A stretch of 32,909 nt of DNA from Chitinophagaceae bacterium (GCA_025934485.1 JAICXX010000052.1:1-32909); one strand, 5' to 3'. Numbered from the stretch's first letter, positions 7,625 to 14,653 are shown. Translations and numbers: made by a program. Notes: generated by a model not told the origin, from the sequence alone.

Positions 7625-7794
7625 CTGTAGAGGGAGGATTCGAACCTCCACGGGGCGGTTGGCGCTAGCGCAATGTGTGGTGGTCAACCCCAGTCGAACC
7701 CGATTTTAGTCGGATGCGGCATTACACTATGTTTATCCCGAACTCCCCACCCCCGAGACAAGAGGGCATGTCTGCCAAGTTTCATCACTCCACA
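7625..7794 (-). tRNA. Atypical tRNA-like gene: leucine-like body, GTC anticodon loop, 100-nt variable region
   Basis: On the minus strand a cloverleaf can be drawn without gaps. The acceptor stem TGTGGAG/CTCTACA (7788-7794 with 7626-7632) has 7 bp including one G-T. Then come TG at positions 8-9, a 3-bp D stem ATG/CAT with a 12-nt loop containing GG and ending AGA as in tRNA-Leu, and G26. The anticodon stem is CCCTC/GGGGG with loop TTGTCTC (U33 present, anticodon GTC at 7757-7759, unusual U37). A perfect T arm GGAGG-TTCGAAT-CCTCC (7633-7649) and discriminator G (7625) follow; CCA is not encoded (CCG). Between the anticodon and T stems are exactly 100 nt (7650-7749) instead of 4-20. The anticodon would read Asp GAC, the body is Leu-like and G73 is Ser-like, so the amino acid cannot be assigned. 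It may be a functional odd tRNA, a regulatory RNA, or a decayed tRNA. Confidence 0.55.
7684..7722 (-). other. 12-codon reading frame inside the variable region of the tRNA-like RNA
   Basis: ATG at 7722 opens MPHPTKIGFDWG and ends with TGA at 7684-7686, wholly inside the 100-nt insert. There is no visible ribosome-binding site. It is recorded only because a tRNA-like RNA with an internal frame would invite comparison with tmRNA; nothing else supports translation. Confidence 0.12.
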
Positions 7795-7843
7795 ATCTTG
7801 GCCGGCCGTAGGACGGCAGACCGAAGGTCAGACTTTATTGTTT

Positions 7844-7882
7844 GCGGGAAATGTGCTTTTTTTCCATCAGTGCATTTCCCGC
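7844..7882. repeat. Dispersed hairpin repeat, family A, copy 1
   Basis: Arms GCGGGAAATG (7844-7853) and CATTTCCCGC (7873-7882) pair perfectly over 10 bp, with two further partial pairs inside. The arm sequence resembles three other hairpins in the window (12042, 14653, 22071). This copy sits 50 bp upstream of the 5' end of the tRNA-like gene and upstream of the Lrp gene on the other strand. Confidence 0.7.
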
Positions 7883-7975
7883 ATATCCAAAGAACTTTCG
7901 GTTTAACCAGCGAGGCGACCCCGCCGATTGCCTTTGTTGAAGCAAAATTAAAGAAATGCCCGATTTATTCACATT

Positions 7976-8005
7976 TTTTGAAAGAAAATTTTTGTATTTT
8001 CAAAA
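7976..8005 (+). promoter_or_regulatory. Inverted repeat overlapping the Lrp-type gene promoter (possible operator)
   Basis: TTTTGAAA (7976-7983) and TTTCAAAA (7998-8005) form an AT-rich inverted repeat that covers the -33 element of the promoter below. Lrp/AsnC regulators usually autoregulate at such AT-rich dyads, so it is a candidate operator; this is inference. Confidence 0.45.
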
Positions 8006-8020
8006 TTATTCAAATATTTG
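7992..8020 (+). promoter_or_regulatory. Promoter of the Lrp/AsnC gene
   Basis: TTG (7992-7994), 18 nt, then AATATTTG (8013-8020), one base off TAnnTTTG. The predicted start near 8025 leaves a leader of about 34 nt. Confidence 0.6.
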
Positions 8021-8058
8021 CAATCTAATCTAGAGAAAATTCAAAAACTAACTTCAAG

Positions 8059-8529
8059 ATGGGCGTCAAATTGAATCTCGACAAATTAGATCTGCAGATC
8101 ATACATGAAATGATGGAGAACGCGGAGATCTCCTATGCAGAACTCGGCAAAAAGCTGTTCGTGTCGGGAGGTACGATTCACGTACGTATTAAAAAGCTGC
8201 AAGAACTTTCGGTAGTGAAAGGTACAAAATTACATGTCGACCTCAAGCAGCTCGGCTACGACGTGATTGCGTTCATCGGTATCTTTCTCGAAAAGAGCTC
8301 ACTCTATGACAGTGTCGCACGAGAACTGCAAAAGATACCCGAGATCGTTCGGCTCAATTATACCACTGGCAACTACAGCATGTTCGCCGAGATCGTATGC
8401 AAAGACATCAATCAGCTTCGTTTTGTTCTGCACGACGAGCTGCAAAAGATAAAAGGCATCGAACGCACCGAAACGTTTATTTCACTCGACGAGAGCTTTA
8501 CGCGCAACGTTCAAGTATTCAAGGAGTAA
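8059..8529 (+). CDS. Lrp/AsnC family transcriptional regulator
   Basis: A 156-residue regulator of the feast/famine family. Residues ~5-55 form the AsnC-type helix-turn-helix (LDKLDLQIIHEMMENAEISYAELGKKL, then VSGGTIHVRIKKLQ as recognition helix) and residues ~70-150 the RAM ligand-binding and oligomerisation domain, with GNYSMFAEIVCKD matching the conserved G-x-Y-D/S position. Such proteins bind amino acids or related small molecules and assemble into octamers. The effector and target genes cannot be told from the sequence. It converges on the permease gene, 42 bp away, and lies divergent from the tRNA-like gene with some 260 bp between them. Confidence 0.95.
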   Translation: MGVKLNLDKLDLQIIHEMMENAEISYAELGKKLFVSGGTIHVRIKKLQELSVVKGTKLHVDLKQLGYDVIAFIGIFLEKSSLYDSVARELQKIPEIVRLNYTTGNYSMFAEIVCKDINQLRFVLHDELQKIKGIERTETFISLDESFTRNVQVFKE

Positions 8530-8571
8530 CAGCGCTTCTGGCATCCGCACATCGGCCCATCGAGGCTGCCG

Positions 8572-9705
8572 TCATACCCTTACATCAAGCACATCCCGCA
8601 ATCCATTCCCCAGTAAATTGAATGCGAGCACCAACAGCATGATCGCCACTCCCGGCGCCAGTGCCAGAGCGGGGTTATGCGTAATAATGAAATTGTAGTT
8701 CTCTTTTATCATGAGTCCCCAGCTGGGCTGCGGCGGCTGAACCCCGACCCCCAAAAAACTCAAGCCGGCCTCGATAACGATCGCCGAAGCAAAATTGGAC
8801 GCCGCCACCACCCACACCGGCCCCATGACATTCGGCAGGATATGGCGGAACAAAATGCGGCTATGTGAATAACCCAGCGCCCGCGCCGCCTCCACATACT
8901 CCCGCTCCCGCACTACGAGCACCTGGCCCCGGACGATCCGCGCGACATTGACCCAAAGGGTGAGTCCAATGGCAATAAACACCTGCCAAAAGCCCTTGCC
9001 TAACACCAGCATGATGGCAAAAACGAGCAAAAGGGTGGGAATACTCCAAATGACATTGACCAGCCAAAGGATGATCTCGTCGACCCGTCCCCGAAAATAA
9101 CCGGCCAGCGCGCCCAGCAACACTCCTACGGTGAGGGATAACAGTACCGTAACCATGCCGACCGCCAGGCTGACCCTGACACCTACCAAAAGCCGGCTGA
9201 GGATATCGCGACCATATTGGTCCGTGCCCAGCCAAAAGGTTTGCGTCTTCGTATGCACGGTAGCAGCGGAAAGCGCATTGGCTTGGGCCCCGGCGGCGCC
9301 CGATGTAGTGCCAGACCCCGGCGGGTTCACCAGCTGCGCCAGCGGCCAGGAACGTCGCTCCGACACTCCTTCGTCGACGAATTTTTCCGCAATGACGCTG
9401 TCGCCGGCCACCGAATAGCTGTTGATGGGCAGATAGTCGTACCGGTCTTCCCGTCCATCCAGCAGCCGGTGAAAGAACGAAACGGGCGCCGGCTGCTCCG
9501 GCTTTGGCACAAGCAAGAAGAGCTGATGAAAGCCGGGTTTGCGGCCGCCGATCTCTACGATGATGCGGTTGGCATCGGGTGACGGATCGGGTGCGATCAG
9601 ATACGCTACGATCGCCACGACGACAGAGGCGCTGATCACGAGGAGTCCAAAGAACGCCCCCTTGTTGCGCAAGAGCCGTTTTCCTATATGCCGTTTGCCT
9701 TTCAT
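8572..9705 (-). CDS. ABC transporter permease, OppC/DppC type
   Basis: The inner-membrane permease half of a binding-protein-dependent peptide or nickel type ABC importer (377 residues). The N-terminus matches the OppC_N pattern (KRLLRNKGAFFGLLVISASVVVAIVAYLIAPDP). Residues ~55-160 form a long extracytoplasmic insertion containing a Gly/Ala-rich stretch and ending in FWLGTDQYGRDILSRLL, the usual entry to the permease core. Five membrane helices follow, with the ATPase-contacting EAA loop EYVEAARALGYSHSRILFRHILPN. No partner permease, ATPase or binding protein is encoded nearby. The ATG overlaps the stop of the upstream glycosyltransferase (ATGA), so translation is probably coupled. Confidence 0.93.
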   Translation of the reverse strand: MKGKRHIGKRLLRNKGAFFGLLVISASVVVAIVAYLIAPDPSPDANRIIVEIGGRKPGFHQLFLLVPKPEQPAPVSFFHRLLDGREDRYDYLPINSYSVAGDSVIAEKFVDEGVSERRSWPLAQLVNPPGSGTTSGAAGAQANALSAATVHTKTQTFWLGTDQYGRDILSRLLVGVRVSLAVGMVTVLLSLTVGVLLGALAGYFRGRVDEIILWLVNVIWSIPTLLLVFAIMLVLGKGFWQVFIAIGLTLWVNVARIVRGQVLVVREREYVEAARALGYSHSRILFRHILPNVMGPVWVVAASNFASAIVIEAGLSFLGVGVQPPQPSWGLMIKENYNFIITHNPALALAPGVAIMLLVLAFNLLGNGLRDVLDVRV

Positions 9706-11045
9706 TTTTTTATCGTTCTGTCCTTCCAGCTATAACTACCGAATTTCCCGAGCCATCCTACGACCACCGTGTACACGATATGCATCGGCTGCAAAAGTGG
9801 AAAATAAACCATTAACGGCTGCTGGCCAAAAAAGCTGGCAACCGATCGTACAAAAGGATATTCTACGATGGTCTTTACTACCAGCAGCACCAGCAGTAGC
9901 CATAGCCACCAATAATTGAAAAATGCGCCTGCCGCGAGTGCGATGAACAAGACATTCACCAGGTAGACGAGGAGCAGGGCCCAGAAGATCCTTCGGTCCT
10001 CATAGGTGTCTGCCTTGCTGGCCCAGCGCACCCGCTGGTTGATAAATCCCTTCCATCGCGTCATCGGACTCGTGGAGACGATGGCGTGCCGGTTCCTGAG
10101 AAAAAAGACCTTCCCGGGATAGCGCAGATAGATCTTATGCATCAATAGCATATCATCACCGGACGGGATGTGGTCGATGCCCTTGAATCCCTCTACGGCA
10201 TAAAACGCTTCCCGGGCATAGGCCAGGTTGGCCCCGTTGCACATCGAATGGAAATTGCTGTGGACCGCGGCGCCGGTGATGCCTTGCAACGTGATGAAGT
10301 CCAGTGTTTGAAAAATGCCGAGGAGGGAAGGCGTTCTGGAGGTTGCGTGTCCAGCGGGCTGGGTCGTGTTTTCTGGTGTCGTGTGTCCGGCGGGTCGTGG
10401 TGCCGGTTCAATGCGTACCGGCGCGGCGATGAACTTCGCGCCTTTTTCGCTGTAAAAGGCGGCCAGCGTCGACAGCCATTGCGGATCAAAAAAACAGTCG
10501 GCGTCCGTAGTGACGACAAGCTCACCCGAGGCCGCCCCGACGCCGGTCTCGATGGCAAATTTCTTATAGGCCGTGAGGCCGGAGGGGAGTGGCACCTCCG
10601 CGATCCGCAGACAGCGAAGCGCAAGCCCCGTAGCGCCCGCCGCTACAAAACTTTCCACCACCGCTGCGGTGCCGTCGGTAGAATGATCATCGAGTACGAT
10701 CACCTCAAAACGATCTTTGGGATAGGTCTGCAGGGCCAGCGATCGCAGACAATCCAGGATACCCGCCGCTTCGTTCCGCGCGGGGATCAGCACGCTGATG
10801 CGGGTTGCGGGGCTCGCGGGTGGCGCAAAAGGCGCGAGCCCGGCCCGGTTGCCGGTGGGCTCATCAAGCGCGGCTCCGGCCTGGCTGCCGGGAGGCCCAT
10901 CAGGCGCGAGCCCCGTACGCTCCGGCACGAAATCCCGTCCCGGCACAAAGTAAGGAATGGCGGCCCACCGCTGCTGATAAAAAAAGATCAACACCGCATA
11001 AGCAACAAAAAGCAAACAGGCTACCGCCGTCAAAAAAAGCAGCAT
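9702..11045 (-). CDS. Membrane glycosyltransferase, family 2
   Basis: A 447-residue inverting glycosyltransferase. An N-terminal signal anchor (LLFLTAVACLLFVAYAVLIFF) is followed by a GT-A domain: ISVLIPARNEAAGI, VIVLDDHSTDGT, the acidic D-x-D motif in VTTDADCFFDP, and the acceptor-site QRVRW motif (NQRVRWASK). Three or four C-terminal helices close the protein, as in processive polysaccharide or lipid-linked sugar transferases; the product is unknown. Two stretches look inserted: a Pro/Gly/Ala-rich repeat at residues ~45-82, between the anchor and the catalytic domain, and PAGHTTPENTTQPAGHATS in the catalytic domain. Both are encoded by imperfect DNA repeats. It shares an ATGA overlap with the permease and lies behind the alpha/beta hydrolase gene. 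Confidence 0.93.
   Translation of the reverse strand: MLLFLTAVACLLFVAYAVLIFFYQQRWAAIPYFVPGRDFVPERTGLAPDGPPGSQAGAALDEPTGNRAGLAPFAPPASPATRISVLIPARNEAAGILDCLRSLALQTYPKDRFEVIVLDDHSTDGTAAVVESFVAAGATGLALRCLRIAEVPLPSGLTAYKKFAIETGVGAASGELVVTTDADCFFDPQWLSTLAAFYSEKGAKFIAAPVRIEPAPRPAGHTTPENTTQPAGHATSRTPSLLGIFQTLDFITLQGITGAAVHSNFHSMCNGANLAYAREAFYAVEGFKGIDHIPSGDDMLLMHKIYLRYPGKVFFLRNRHAIVSTSPMTRWKGFINQRVRWASKADTYEDRRIFWALLLVYLVNVLFIALAAGAFFNYWWLWLLLVLLVVKTIVEYPFVRSVASFFGQQPLMVYFPLLQPMHIVYTVVVGWLGKFGSYSWKDRTIKK
10805..10920. repeat. Imperfect tandem repeat inside the glycosyltransferase gene
   Basis: Two to three degenerate units of about 48 bp, each with a GCGCGAGCC or GCGCGGCTCC start, a GG(C/T)TGCCGG core and a CATCA end. 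They encode the repeated peptide theme G-L/A-A-P/L-D...G-x-x-A-G in the linker after the membrane anchor. The GC-rich, palindromic character resembles the intergenic repeats in this window. Confidence 0.55.
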
Positions 11046-11061
11046 AACTAAATAGATGGCC

Positions 11062-11080
11062 GACGGGCCTCCGGCCCGTC
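11062..11080. repeat. Short-loop GC palindrome at the hydrolase 3' end
   Basis: GACGGGCC/GGCCCGTC with the 3-nt loop TCC. The stop codon of the hydrolase gene (11079-11081) overlaps its edge, and the glycosyltransferase start is 17 bp away. It may be a weak intercistronic hairpin. Confidence 0.6.
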
Positions 11081-11900
11081 AAGTGGGTAAATATAAAGCC
11101 TTCGCAATGACTTCCAAGAATTTGGCTTGCAGCAACTGGTGCCCGGCCGGTAAAAGGGTAAGCGAGCAATAGGCCGCATTAGGCCGGCAAAATCGCTCGC
11201 CTCGTTCCCAGCGGATGATCCGGTCGTAGTTGCCGTATAAAAGCCTCACAGGGGTCTCATATTGCCTGATAAACCGCCCTATGGCAGCCAGATCGGGCCG
11301 GAACCCCCGCATGGTCGTCCACCGGGCGTAGAGATTCTCCCGGACCTGTGCGTCATCGACATAATGCGCTGTGAACTTATAGATGCTGGGATTGACGACA
11401 CGCAACACATGTCCCGCCCGCAACAAAAAGAACAACCAACCCGGCCGCTTCATCGTCCAGTGGAACAGCTTGTTCCCCGCCGTGGTCTGGGTCGCCAGCC
11501 AATACCAAAAATTCATCTGCAACCCATCCGTCGCCAATAGCACGAGCCGCCCGATCCTGTCCGGTGCCAGCTCGAACAGTTGCAAGGCCACGCGTCCGCC
11601 CATGCTATAGCCCAGACACCACCACGCTTGCTGGTCGAGCGGAAATTGTCTGGCGATCTGCTCTAAGACATGCAGGAGGTCCTGCGGGGAGAGATAGAGG
11701 CCGTCGTCCCATTTGGTTTGGCCGTGATAGGGTAGATCGATGGCCAGGATCGTGAAATCCCCACCGAGCGCCTCGCCGAGAAAAGCAAAAGAAGCGGCCG
11801 ACTCGCCATAGCCATGAAAACACAGCAAAAGCCGCCCGCCTGTCCCCCAATAGGAATAGTGAATACGCGAGTTTCCGAAGGAAAAATAAGCACTGGACAT
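11079..11900 (-). CDS. Alpha/beta hydrolase
   Basis: A 273-residue alpha/beta-hydrolase-fold protein without signal peptide. The nucleophile elbow is GYSMGG (S99), the oxyanion-hole motif HGYG is at residues 29-32, and the acid and base are probably D226 (GNYDRII) and H254 (PAGHQLL). A cap region of about 70 residues rich in aromatic residues (MNFWYWLATQ...WLFFLLRAGH) lies between strands 6 and 7, which points to a hydrophobic substrate. The exact substrate cannot be told. It is the first gene of a probable hydrolase-glycosyltransferase-permease transcript. A TAGATTTA element at the 5' side could be a -7 box, one base off consensus. Confidence 0.92.
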   Translation of the reverse strand: MSSAYFSFGNSRIHYSYWGTGGRLLLCFHGYGESAASFAFLGEALGGDFTILAIDLPYHGQTKWDDGLYLSPQDLLHVLEQIARQFPLDQQAWWCLGYSMGGRVALQLFELAPDRIGRLVLLATDGLQMNFWYWLATQTTAGNKLFHWTMKRPGWLFFLLRAGHVLRVVNPSIYKFTAHYVDDAQVRENLYARWTTMRGFRPDLAAIGRFIRQYETPVRLLYGNYDRIIRWERGERFCRPNAAYCSLTLLPAGHQLLQAKFLEVIAKALYLPT

Positions 11901-12324
11901 CCGAAGCCGATTCAGCGCTAAATCTACATCTTCTTACGGAGTCTCGGAAAACGCCGTAGCGTTTTCGTCAGAAGGACAGACACAACCGAGGAGGACCAAG
12001 GAACGCCGGTCCGACGAAGGTTGCGGGCGAAGCCCGCCTTGCTGGGAATGCGCTAATTTTTCGAAGCGCATTCCCAGCACAAATCCCGGAGCTTACCATT
12101 TGAGGAATGCCCTTGTGCCGGTAAGCCCATCCGTGCCGCGTCCTTCCAGCTATAGCGGGTTCCCGGAACATTGGCGGCGATTGTTTCCATTGGCGATAAG
12201 GCAGGTCGCTGAGGATTAAAAACCGTTACAAGAAGAGTGGTGTTTGGCCGGTGGACAGAAGATTGTACGATGGTTAGGAGAGGGGACGATAAGTTATTTC
12301 ATTCCCCGTCGATTTAAGAAAAAA
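11901..12324. other. Repeat-filled intergenic region between hydrolase and MarR genes
   Basis: A divergent intergenic region of over 400 nt. It holds three hairpins: GAAAACGC/GCGTTTTC around CGTA (11947-11966), GCGGGC/GCCCGC around GAA (12023-12037), and family A copy 2 (12042-12077). The segment GGTCCGACGAAG (12008-12019) recurs at 22507 next to another repeat. No credible gene is visible. Confidence 0.6.
12042..12077. repeat. Dispersed hairpin repeat, family A, copy 2
   Basis: Perfect 12-bp arms CTGGGAATGCGC and GCGCATTCCCAG around TAATTTTTCGAA. Ten arm bases and most of the loop are shared with the copy at 14653. Confidence 0.8.
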
Positions 12325-12353
12325 TTGCGAGCGTTCTCAGAAAAATAACTTAT
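12325..12353 (+). promoter_or_regulatory. Candidate promoter of the MarR gene
   Basis: TTG (12325-12327), 18 nt, then TAACTTAT (12346-12353), two bases off TAnnTTTG. Its weakness fits a regulated promoter. The operator-like dyad below falls across the predicted transcript start. Confidence 0.45.
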
Positions 12354-12359
12354 CTTAGT

Positions 12360-12375
12360 TTAGTTGTTTAACTAA
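12360..12375 (+). promoter_or_regulatory. 16-bp palindrome before the MarR gene (probable operator)
   Basis: TTAGTT-GTTT-AACTAA: perfect 6-bp arms, ending 4 nt before the ATG. The length, AT content and position fit the operator of a MarR dimer, which binds a 16-20 bp dyad over its own promoter. A further TTAGTT half-site overlaps at 12355-12360. Confidence 0.65.
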
Positions 12376-12379
12376 CTGT

Positions 12380-12820
12380 ATGCCAAACAACCAATTCAAA
12401 AAAGGAGAACTCTATAGTTTTATCACCGGCAAAGCCAGCACGGCTATCGCGCGTAACCTGCAAAAGCGGTTCAACGCCGCCGGCCTGAGAATCACGATAG
12501 AACAATGGAGTGTACTATATCATCTGTGGAAAGAGGATGGCAAAAGCCAGCAGGAGCTCTGCAGTGCCACCTTCCGGGACAAACCGAGCATTACACGGCT
12601 GGTCGACAACCTTGAAAAACAGCAGCTGGTCAAGCGGGTCCCTTCCGAGGCCGACCGCCGCATCAACCTCATCTATCTGACCAAACATGCGCAGCGGCTG
12701 CAGGATGAGACCATGGAACTGGCGGAGGCGACACTAAACGAAGCTTTGGAAGGTGTTCCTGGCGACCGCATCGATATATGCAAGGAAGTTTTGCAAATTG
12801 TATACGACAACCTGCGATAA
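12380..12820 (+). CDS. MarR family transcriptional regulator
   Basis: A 146-residue winged-helix regulator. The MarR pattern is clear: the dimerisation helix RNLQKRFNAAGLRITIEQW, the HTH QELCSATFRDKPSITRLVDNLE, and the wing LVKRVPSEADRRINLIYLT with the conserved D-R-R. MarR proteins repress until a small, often aromatic or acyl, ligand binds. The acyl-CoA dehydrogenase gene begins 39 nt downstream in the same direction, so a role in fatty-acid breakdown with an acyl-CoA or related ligand is likely, though inferred. The palindrome at 12360 suggests autorepression of the pair. Confidence 0.95.
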   Translation: MPNNQFKKGELYSFITGKASTAIARNLQKRFNAAGLRITIEQWSVLYHLWKEDGKSQQELCSATFRDKPSITRLVDNLEKQQLVKRVPSEADRRINLIYLTKHAQRLQDETMELAEATLNEALEGVPGDRIDICKEVLQIVYDNLR

Positions 12821-12859
12821 GCGAATTGACCCGAGTCCAAAATCTTAAAACATAATTCT

Positions 12860-14653
12860 ATGAGCACATCCACGGACAAAAAACAAGCCCTCAAAGGAGC
12901 CGAATGGTTGATAAAAGAAAGCTCGCCCTTCGATACCTTCATCCCGGAAGACCTCAACGAAGAGCAACAAATGGTGAAGGACATGTGCAGCGCCTTTTTA
13001 GAGGCCGAAGTGTTGCCCGTCCTCGACCGCATCGATAAGCTGGAACCCGGATTGATGCCCTCGCTGGTCGTCAAGGCTGGCGAGCAGGGATTGCTTGGCG
13101 CCGCCGTTCCCGAAGACCTCGGCGGGCTGGGGAAGGATTTTATCACTTCGACCCTGGTAAACGAAGGTCTCGGCGGAGGCTTTTCTTTCTCCGTGGCCGT
13201 AAGTGCGCACACCGGTATCGGCACCCTGCCGATCCTCTATTTCGGTACACCCGAACAGAAAAAGAAATATATCCCCAGGCTGGCCAGCGGGCAGTGGAAG
13301 GGCTCTTATGGTCTCACGGAGCCCAATAGCGGGAGCGATGCATTGGGCGCCAAGACGACGGCGAAGCTCAGCGCGGACGGAAAATATTATCTGTTGAACG
13401 GACAGAAATGCTGGATCACCAATGGCGGGTTCGCAGATATCTATACCGTCTTCGCCAAGATCGACGGCGACAAGTTCTCCGCCTTTATCGTGGAGCGTGG
13501 TTTCGAAGGCTTTACCCAGGGGCCCGAAGAACACAAAATGGGGATCAAGGGCTCATCGACCGTTCAGCTCTATTTCCAGGACTGCAAGGTGCCTGTCGAA
13601 AACCTGCTGGGCGAGATCGGCAAAGGACATATCATTGCCTTCAATATCCTCAACATCGGCCGGCTGAAGCTTTGCGCCGCCGCGGCGGGTGGGGCGAAAC
13701 GCGCGCTCACTACCAGCATCGAGTATGCGAAGACCCGTGAACAGTTCAAGACGGCGATCGCCAACTTCGGGGCCATAAAACACAAGATCGCCGAAATGGC
13801 CATCCGCATCTGGACCGCCGAAACAGCCCTATACCGTACCACGAAATGGATCGACGACAAAGAGGTCAGTCTCATGGCCGAAGGCAAACCCTTTAATGAG
13901 GCCGTGCTGGGCGCCGCCGAGGAATATGCCGTGGAATGCGCTATCCTCAAGGTATTCGGCAGCGAAATGCTCGACCTCGTAGTCGATGAAGGGGTACAGA
14001 TCCATGGAGGTAACGGCTACAGCGATGAATACGTCATCTCCAAAGCTTATCGCGACAGCCGCATCAACCGCATCTATGAGGGCACCAACGAGATAAACCG
14101 GCTTCTCACCGTCGACATGATCCTGAAGCGGGCGATGAAGGGCCGTCTCGACATCATGGGTCCGGCGCTGGCTGTCTCTAAAGAGCTGATGAGCATCCCC
14201 GATTTCGGCGGTGGCGACGACACGCCGTTTGCAAAAGAGAAAAAGGCCATCCTGAACTTTAAAAAAGCGATCCTCATGACCGCCGGCGCCGCAGCCCAGA
14301 AGCTGATGATGAAGCTCGAGGGCGAACAGGAGGTGCTGATGAATATTGCCGATATGACGATCCAAACCTTTGTAGCGGAAAGCGCCCTGCTGCGCGCCTG
14401 GAAGTTGAGCGACCAGCGCGGCGAGGCCGGGGCCGCCTTCGAGCTCGACATGATGCGGACCTTTCTCTACGATGCCGCCGATAGCATCAATAAATCCGGC
14501 AAGGATGCGATCAATGCCTTTGCGGATGGCGATGAACAACGTATGATGCTGCTTGGGCTCAAGCGTTTTACCAAGGTCGACGCCTTCGATAGCAAGAGCG
14601 CAAGAAGGCGGATCGCCGATAAGCTTGTCAACGACGGTAAATATCCGTTATAG
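12860..14653 (+). CDS. Acyl-CoA dehydrogenase
   Basis: This FAD enzyme catalyses the alpha,beta-dehydrogenation of acyl-CoA in beta-oxidation. At 597 residues it is the long form common in Bacteroidota, with a C-terminal extra helical domain of about 170 residues beyond the classic ~390-residue core. FAD and substrate motifs are YGLTEPNSGSDA and CWITNGG. The C-terminal core signature QIHGGNGY...YRDSRINRIYEGTNEINR contains the probable catalytic base E407 (in YEGT). Electrons would go to ETF; no etf genes lie in this window. The MarR regulator directly upstream probably controls it. The stop codon coincides with the first base of a family A hairpin, which may protect the 3' end of the mRNA. 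Confidence 0.96.
   Translation: MSTSTDKKQALKGAEWLIKESSPFDTFIPEDLNEEQQMVKDMCSAFLEAEVLPVLDRIDKLEPGLMPSLVVKAGEQGLLGAAVPEDLGGLGKDFITSTLVNEGLGGGFSFSVAVSAHTGIGTLPILYFGTPEQKKKYIPRLASGQWKGSYGLTEPNSGSDALGAKTTAKLSADGKYYLLNGQKCWITNGGFADIYTVFAKIDGDKFSAFIVERGFEGFTQGPEEHKMGIKGSSTVQLYFQDCKVPVENLLGEIGKGHIIAFNILNIGRLKLCAAAAGGAKRALTTSIEYAKTREQFKTAIANFGAIKHKIAEMAIRIWTAETALYRTTKWIDDKEVSLMAEGKPFNEAVLGAAEEYAVECAILKVFGSEMLDLVVDEGVQIHGGNGYSDEYVISKAYRDSRINRIYEGTNEINRLLTVDMILKRAMKGRLDIMGPALAVSKELMSIPDFGGGDDTPFAKEKKAILNFKKAILMTAGAAAQKLMMKLEGEQEVLMNIADMTIQTFVAESALLRAWKLSDQRGEAGAAFELDMMRTFLYDAADSINKSGKDAINAFADGDEQRMMLLGLKRFTKVDAFDSKSARRRIADKLVNDGKYPL

Noticed and set aside
7650..7749. Group I intron in the tRNA-like gene
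   Set aside because: The insert is only 100 nt, lies in the variable region and not in the anticodon loop, and shows no P/Q/R/S core.
7625..7794. tmRNA (ssrA) as the identity of the tRNA-like RNA
   Set aside because: It has a normal D arm and a 5-bp anticodon stem with a 7-nt loop directly after the acceptor stem, which tmRNA lacks; it is also much too short.
7675..8028. 117-codon plus-strand frame spanning the tRNA-like gene
   Set aside because: It runs antisense through all tRNA arms and ends in the Lrp promoter; no conserved protein features.
10170..11051. 293-codon plus-strand frame opposite the glycosyltransferase
   Set aside because: Arg/Gly-rich composition and complete overlap with the GT2 gene mark it as a shadow frame.
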